DNA from: Acanthochromis polyacanthus
Lineage: Eukaryota > Chordata > Actinopteri > Pomacentridae
Reading direction: 5' to 3'
DNA length: 64,000 nucleotides
Assembly: GCF_021347895.1 (NCBI RefSeq)
Contig: NC_067114.1
Span: 29,020,373 to 29,084,372, forward strand
In this document: piece after piece, positions 56,061 to 64,000 of the stretch
How the letters are laid out: every line of letters begins with the position of its first letter
How positions within the stretch are numbered: position 1 is the stretch's first letter
Made by a program: the position numbers and the translations under genes
Notes under the pieces: model-generated
Database searches by the model: none
Told to the model about the DNA's origin: nothing
Seen by the model: the letters and a program-made list of their open reading frames with translations, nothing else

Positions 56061-57995
56061 TAGTTAGAGCCTCAGTGGTAGCTGTAGAAGTGCTCCCTGT
56101 GCTGCAGCTCTCCACCTCTGGATGGCGCCGTAGTGCTGTAGTTGTGCAGCAGGTGCAGATGAACTTGTGCGGTGGCTCTGTGGTGAAAACAATTGGGACT
56201 GAGAAGCGTCAAATGGCCGAGGGTCAGTAGGTGGTTAGCAAATACAGGAGTGATGTGGGGTTTCAGCATCCAGCTTCTTGAACGTGTTTTTCCTTTAGCG
56301 TTAGTCGGCACGCCTGAGCGACTTACCTGGAAAGAAACACCAAAGAACTAACATCTGACAGCGCTGCAGGCATCATTCAAACCATTTCTTCTTTCTAGTC
56401 CTGTCACTTGATGGGTTTTTGTAGTATAAAATAGATACTGACACGCAGGACGCTGTAGGATGGTTTCTGGTCAGCAGGAGCCCCACTGACTCACATCCAG
56501 GTATCTGACTCCACACCTGACGTCACTGCATGCTTTACAACATCCACATTCTGATCCTCACATAGAGCTCCAGCATTTTCACCACATTAGAAATAATGGA
56601 CAAGCTAAGAAGTTCAAAATAATTCCACATGTGACGATCGTCTAAAAATAATGAGACTTTCCAAAGCTGAAGTCTGAAAATATCTCCTTTAAAGCTGTTA
56701 AGTTCAGGGTGATGACAGAGGAAAGCAGCTAACGCTCACATCTGCAATCAAGCCTGACATTATCCATACCCCTGGTAAAATTTGACTTAAAGTTAATCTT
56801 ATTCAACCAGCAACTTTTTTTTGATTGGAAATGACAATAAGATGATGTACAAGAGGCATCGTTGTGGAAAAAGTAGTTTCTCGGCTTTTATTGACATTTA
56901 AAAGCAACTTTAAGTTAAAATTTCAGGGTTGGAACGAGATGATAACGTGGTATTTTTTCACTGTTTTATCAGAGCGTCATTAAATAGTTTCAGCTTTAAG
57001 TCATGAAGAGATTTTAGAGTTGATCATCCACATAGTTCAGATGAAAACCTCGGATAACTCTGTGTGTGCGGCTGATATTCTGGAATGAGAAAACACGTTC
57101 CTCAGTCCTGATCTCCTTAAATCAGCCTTTCTGTGTTTTTGACCACTGACTCGAAGGTTTTCTGACGTGAATCGTGTCCAATAACGACTTCTTCTGGTTC
57201 TAAAGGGCCACCTCGCATGAAAGGACCTCGACCTCCTCCTCTATTGTGTAAAACCTCAGAGTTTTCTAGTTCATCAGTTTGTGTGTTTTACGAAACAACT
57301 ACTGTTGCTTTGTGTTTTTAGAAACCTAGCGGAACCTTTTAGACGGATATAATCCGGTCCAGCCCTGCTATTAAACCTGTAATCCTGAATCAGACGCTGT
57401 TTCTAAAGCACCTTCAGTCTGACTGCTCTCCTGCCTGTGGAAATGATGGGAATCCTAGCGGGAGAGGCCACCTTTTAATTCATTTTTTAATCCCCATTCT
57501 GCATGCTAATACTAACCACAGTCCTGCTAGAGTTTGAGGAAATGCGGGACAGAACACACGAGATTCATAAGAAAGTTAAAAGAAATAAACGGCTCGTGTT
57601 CAAGGTGCTTTTTAAAATCTGCAGATGATGAAATGACTTGCATTGAATAGAAAAAGTCCACGTTTGTTCCCCTGTATTCATCATGTTTATGTAGAAAGAA
57701 CTGACTCCATCTCAGCTAGAGGTTCTGATCTGTACGCTTCTTTACCAGTCTGCTGTTGTGTTGTTTTAAAACTACGTTCCTCCTTTAGACTGCATATTCC
57801 TGCTGACACCACAACCATTTAACTTCACCAGAGAAATGCACCGGCTGCCCTCATCCAGAGGAGCCTCACTTATGCATTTAAAGGACTGTTTTCTTACTTG
57901 AATTGGACTGTTTTTAGTAATATGCCTGTTTTTTTGCATCTTTCTTTTGTACTGTCTGAACTTATCTATCCAAATAAAAGTGATTTCTCAGTCTG
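56061..57995 (+). other. smarce1: smarce1 3' UTR
   Basis: About 1.9 kb from the stop codon to a canonical AATAAA (57972-57977) that is followed by a GT/T-rich stretch. No other gene is seen on either strand. The exact cleavage site is not determined. Confidence 0.65.
57972..57977 (+). terminator. smarce1: Poly(A) signal of smarce1
   Basis: AATAAA with a downstream TGATTT...GTGGGTGG GU-rich element within 35 bp. Confidence 0.65.
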
Positions 57996-58894
57996 TGGGT
58001 GGCTGGGTTGAGTTTTTTTCTGCTGCAGCAGCAGCTAGTATTGTATCTGGGCTGTATAGATGTATTTTAGATAATAATTTGGTCCTGGTTTCAGAAATGG
58101 GCTTTTATTTTGTAGTAGTTCACTTAAGGTAATAAGAGCAGAAAAGGTTCGGAAACATGATTCTGTTTCAGCTCTCAGACTCTTAGGTTGTGTCCTGTTC
58201 TCACTGCTAGAAAAGTGTCTCCACACTATGCAACTTAAAACATAATTATTAAGAAACAGTAATAGAAATTCAGATTTACTGTATTTGAACACAAAGTACA
58301 GACATTTTCCTGATGGTAGCTGCTAATGTGGAACACTAAATGTTCAAAAACTGTCGCCTGATTTATGTTTAGACGTAGTAGGAACTGAAATTACATCTGT
58401 GGTTTATGGACAAAATATGTTCATAGTTTACACTTTCTACATCCAATGAAAACTTGACTTCATGCTAAAAATCACTGATAATGAAAATAAATGACAGTAG
58501 ACTCAGTTTAATGATGAACTGGTGCTGATTTTCAGTCAACATGTTAATAAATACTCGTTTTGTCAGATTTTCCTTAATATACATATTTTTTCTCTCAAAT
58601 ATCAGTAAAATATAGATTTTTTTTAGCTGATTTAATTGCAATGAAATAATTTTACAGTCAAATGTAATAAATTTTTTTTTATAAAAATAGTCATATTTCT
58701 GGAAATGATTCACAATTTGTGCCCTGTTTTAAATAGTTAACATGTAAATGAATAAGATTTTTATTTTTTTGTGATTTTACTAGATATTATATGTAATTTA
58801 ATAAAACAGGGAAAATCTTTAAAAACTGTTTTGGAAAAATTTATATACACAATTTTATTTTGTCAGTATTTCAATATTAGAATATTTCAATATT
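57996..58894. other. AT-rich gene-free interval
   Basis: No coding exon or named repeat recognised. The run 58720-58830 resembles 33960-34060 ('aaaacagggaaaatct'), suggesting an old dispersed repeat. Confidence 0.4.
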
Positions 58895-58895
58895 T

Positions 58896-59122
58896 GAAGA
58901 GTTCATTTGCAAAAATAGGTAACTCCGTTTTCAGAAAACTCTTTTTTTTATCATTTACTTGAGATAATAACACTAATGTATTTTTTCTCTATTTTGTCAT
59001 GTATTTTCTACTGAGTCAAATTCACTCAACTTCAGTTTGATATTATCTCATGTAAACAATAAAAAACAAAATTCTGAAAATTTATCAAAATGGAGTTATC
59101 TGGTTTTGCAAATGAACTCTTC
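58896..59122. mobile_element. Small inverted-repeat element (227 bp)
   Basis: 'gaagagttcatttgcaaaa' at the left and '...ttttgcaaatgaactcttc' at the right pair over about 36 bp with a few mismatches. An inner pair, 'tgagataataa' and 'ttatctca', extends the fold. No coding capacity. Confidence 0.7.
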
Positions 59123-59224
59123 ATCTATAATTATATAATTAAGTATATAAGTAGAATTATACATAATTATATTAAGTAAATATTTTTAAATTATATATAC
59201 ATACATTATTATATTGGTAGAGTG

Positions 59225-59425
59225 AATATATTGGTAGAAGGATGCTGAGTTTCCCACTGCCAGGCAGGAGGCCTAGAGGAAGACCAAAGAGGAGGTTTAT
59301 GGATGTGGTTAAAGAGGACATGAAGGTAGTTGGTGTGAGAGAGGAGGATGCAGCAGACAGGGTTAGATGGAGGCAATTGATTCACTGTGGCGACCCCTGA
59401 AGGGAAAAGCCGAAAGGAAAAGACA
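59225..59425 (+). pseudogene. RTE-type LINE C-terminal tail
   Basis: The plus strand from about 59265 reads RPRGRPKRRFMDVVKEDMK, VGVREEDAADRVRWRQLIH and CGDP then stop, the well-known C-terminus of fish RTE-like ORF2. Only this last 50-60 residues remains, in an open frame. 59430-59560 is another 'aaaatgaccac' minisatellite patch. Confidence 0.75.
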
Positions 59426-59639
59426 TATATATAATAAATATATATATTTGTCAAAATGACCACAAACAAACTGATAATGACCAAAAATGATCCAGTGAGA
59501 CAAAAAAATATCAGAGAAAGAGACAAAATGACGAGAGACACACAAAATAACTACAAAAATTGCGAAATGGCATAAAAAACATGATTTTTAAAAAAACTTT
59601 TAATAAAAAATATATGTAAGATCTATCTCATGGACTTTA

Positions 59640-59925
59640 AAAGTCCCTCAGTTATAGACTGACCTCCATAAACGCGCCAAGCTGCCATGTTTGTTCACAT
59701 TACGCATCTCTCCTCAGAGTTCAGACCAAGTGGCCAAGCAGTTCTGAGCTGAACAGAAGTTGTTGAAGTCGAGCCAACAGGCTGAGATTAAGACTTGGCT
59801 CCTTTCTGACAGTCCGGGCTGACGCGCACGGATGGGCGTCACCGGCGCTGCTGGCGGTGGGAGGAGAAGCTCACCGGAGCGCATCAGACGCGCGCACGGC
59901 CAGACTCGGTAATAACCTGTTCACC
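59640..59925 (+). promoter_or_regulatory. Promoter and 5' leader of the VWC gene
   Basis: CpG-rich from about 59815, in contrast with the AT-rich sequence before it, as expected for a CpG-island promoter and leader. An upstream in-frame ATG at 59857 exists, but the ATG at 59926 has the better context (ttcaccATGc) and opens a signal peptide. Confidence 0.45.
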
Positions 59926-62481
<2,556 letters not shown>

Positions 62482-62909
62482 TAAAAACGGTGTAGTATTT
62501 GCATCGTCTAGTGAATTCAAAAAGTGTTCAGACACCTTCACTACCTGCACACTGTATTGTGTTGTAGATACTTTGAATAGTCAAATTGACCTCCACAATA
62601 AAACTGTGGGAAGGCAGAGATCAGCATGAGGCTGTAAGACAACTTCCAGAGTTTTGAGTATTCCTAGGAGTGTTGTGGCCTCAGTAATTCTGAACTGCAG
62701 GAAGTTTGAGACAGCAAGATTCACTCATTGTGTGACAAAAGCTAAACTGAACTCCAAGCACCATGTCTGTTAAATACAAGCCACTTCTCATAACTTGACA
62801 AAACCATCCCTCCAGTGAAGCATGGTGGCGGCAGCATCATGTGATGTGGCGCTTCAAAGTAGCACGGGCTTGGAGACAGAACAGAAGGATGGATGAATGC
62901 AGTCAAATA

Positions 62910-63380
62910 CAGACGTCCATCGTCATATCGAGGTTTGCTTTTCGCAGTATCACTGTTTCACGGGATTTTGTGGAATATAGGTATTTTTATATATTTACTA
63001 TTTTAATTATTTTTGCGGTAAAGTAAGCATTTTCTGGCCTAAAAAATCGAAAACATGTTGACCGTGGCATCATTCTCCTGCATCTCCCGTGTGTAGCAGC
63101 ATTCAGCGTTTCAGCTGGTTCATTTCACATCGACGTCTGATCGCGAGTAAGTGTTGCTCTGCGTTGTTGTGCTTTTGTGAAAGTTTTGTAAGAAATGTAA
63201 CTTGTTTCAAGCCCTACGATTTCGATCACGCGTTCTGCGCCTTCTAAGGCTTCCGGCACCAAACCCAAGCGCCAGAGAAAGATGCTTTCCATCATTAAAT
63301 ATAAAGTCGCTGCTTTGTGGATTTTCACCTATTGTAGGGGGTTCTGGAACTTAACCACCGCGATAGACGAGGGACCACTG
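62910..63380. mobile_element. Tigger/pogo-type non-autonomous element
   Basis: Flanked by TA on both sides. Left end 'cagacgtccatcgtcatatc', right end 'ccgcgatagacgagggaccactg', the style of Tigger termini. Near 63231-63320 the plus strand still reads SKASGTKPKRQRKMLSIIKY, which resembles the start of the CENP-B-like DNA-binding region of Tigger transposases, then stops. Internally deleted copy. Confidence 0.7.
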
Positions 63381-63382
63381 TA

Positions 63383-63650
63383 CACCGATCAGCCACAACA
63401 TTCTGACCGCTGACGGGTGAAATGAATATCCTCGATCATCTTGCTTCTGGGAAACCTTGAGTCCTGACATTCATGTGGATGTTTGACGTGTACCACGCAC
63501 CTAAACATTTCCAGTCAAGCAACCTCCCAGCAGCAGTCCTTGATCTTGATGCCAGTTTCCACCTTCAGGAGGATAATGCACATCGACACACCACAAAAAC
63601 TGCTCAGGAGTGACCCGGGGAACACGACAGAACTATGTTGTTCACCCGGG
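63383..63650 (+). pseudogene. Tc1/mariner-like transposase remnant
   Basis: The plus strand has MFDVYHAPKHFQ and LQEDNAHRHTTKTAQE, the latter equivalent to the third catalytic block (usually QQDNAPCHTA). Surrounding frames contain stops. The catalytic context is decayed. Confidence 0.6.
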
Positions 63651-63664
63651 TTCTACACTAATCA

Positions 63665-64000
63665 TAGCCTAGCCGCGCTAGACCCAGGTCTGAAGACGCA
63701 AGGGTCTAGGAACTCTCGACAGGGAGGAAGGCGGGCTAAAAGGTTGTCTTTCAAATCACTCTGCAGCAATTGGGTAGGTATACAACCAATCAGTGCAACG
63801 AATAGGCTGACGTAGTTCCTAGAGCGCCGGAAATCAGAGGATGCGGTAGTTCGGTGAAGCCTTATTTATACAGTCAATGGGTGAAGCTCAAGTATATTAC
63901 AGACATGTTAACAGAAAGATTATTCAGAGTCGGTGCTAATGGAGCTCAACGACTGTTGTCGTTTTTGTTGTCGACTCTGGCAGAGAATTAAATTCGTTGC
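63665..64000 (-). mobile_element. TIR element of the helicase-fragment family, copy 3, cut by the window edge
   Basis: Starts with the same 'tagcctagccgcgctagac' terminus and is inverted relative to copies 1 and 2. The outer about 170 bp match their right arm up to 'gagcgccgg'. At the window end 'ctggcagagaattaaattcg' matches their left arm. The middle about 140 bp is different and has no helicase fragment. By comparison, about 40 bp of the element lie beyond the window. Confidence 0.8.

Noticed and set aside
59857..59925. Upstream ATG at 59857 as the VWC start
   Set aside because: It would place 23 polar residues before the signal peptide; the ATG at 59926 has a better context and starts the signal peptide directly.

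Overview
This window is nuclear DNA of a ray-finned fish, probably a percomorph. The genes are intron-rich with GT-AG splice sites and best fit vertebrate proteins. The spaces between and inside them are filled with fish-type mobile elements: hAT, Tc1/Tigger, TTAA and other inverted-repeat elements, LINE tails and a Penelope fragment. There are also long T-rich/A-rich minisatellites. I cannot name the species. All gene models were built by hand from splice sites, reading phase and family knowledge; no search or alignment was run.

Layout. (1) retsat, + strand, 1981-12029: 12 coding exons, 610 aa, intact, with several introns enlarged by transposons. (2) 12030-19480: gene-free, holding two LINE 3' remnants and a TIR element that carries a helicase fragment. 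(3) 19597-26760, - strand: two tandem actinoporin-like pore-forming-protein genes of 186 and 177 aa, each with a 5' non-coding exon and a phase-2 intron at the same place. (4) 29781-33304, - strand: a four-segment membrane protein of 191 aa, best described as MS4A/TMEM176-like. (5) 36274-40488, - strand: a secreted protein of 324 aa with two C-type lectin domains. (6) smarce1, + strand, 45553-56060: 477 aa, the HMG-box subunit of BAF chromatin remodelling complexes. It has a GC-AG intron, a tandem splice donor inside the HMG box, and a Gln/Pro/Ser-rich tail. (7) 59926-62443 and beyond the right edge, + strand: the first two coding exons of a secreted VWC2/VWC2L-like von Willebrand factor C protein.

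How the genes relate. retsat (retinoid metabolism) and smarce1 (chromatin) are housekeeping-type genes bracketing a block of four genes, all on the minus strand, for secreted or membrane proteins of types often linked to immunity or host defence. That functional link is inference.

Most unusual content. (a) Two dispersed 572-575 bp TIR elements have exact 9-bp target duplications and carry the same RecQ-like helicase N-terminal fragment with an intact Walker A motif; a third copy at the right edge has a different interior. (b) A 515/525 bp element has exact 8-bp target duplications in both copies but no clear terminal inverted repeats. (c) The actinoporin-like pair has diverged at the lipid-headgroup-binding loop. 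(d) smarce1 has unusual splice sites. (e) Young perfect hairpins occur, two at the same position within two copies of one TTAA element.
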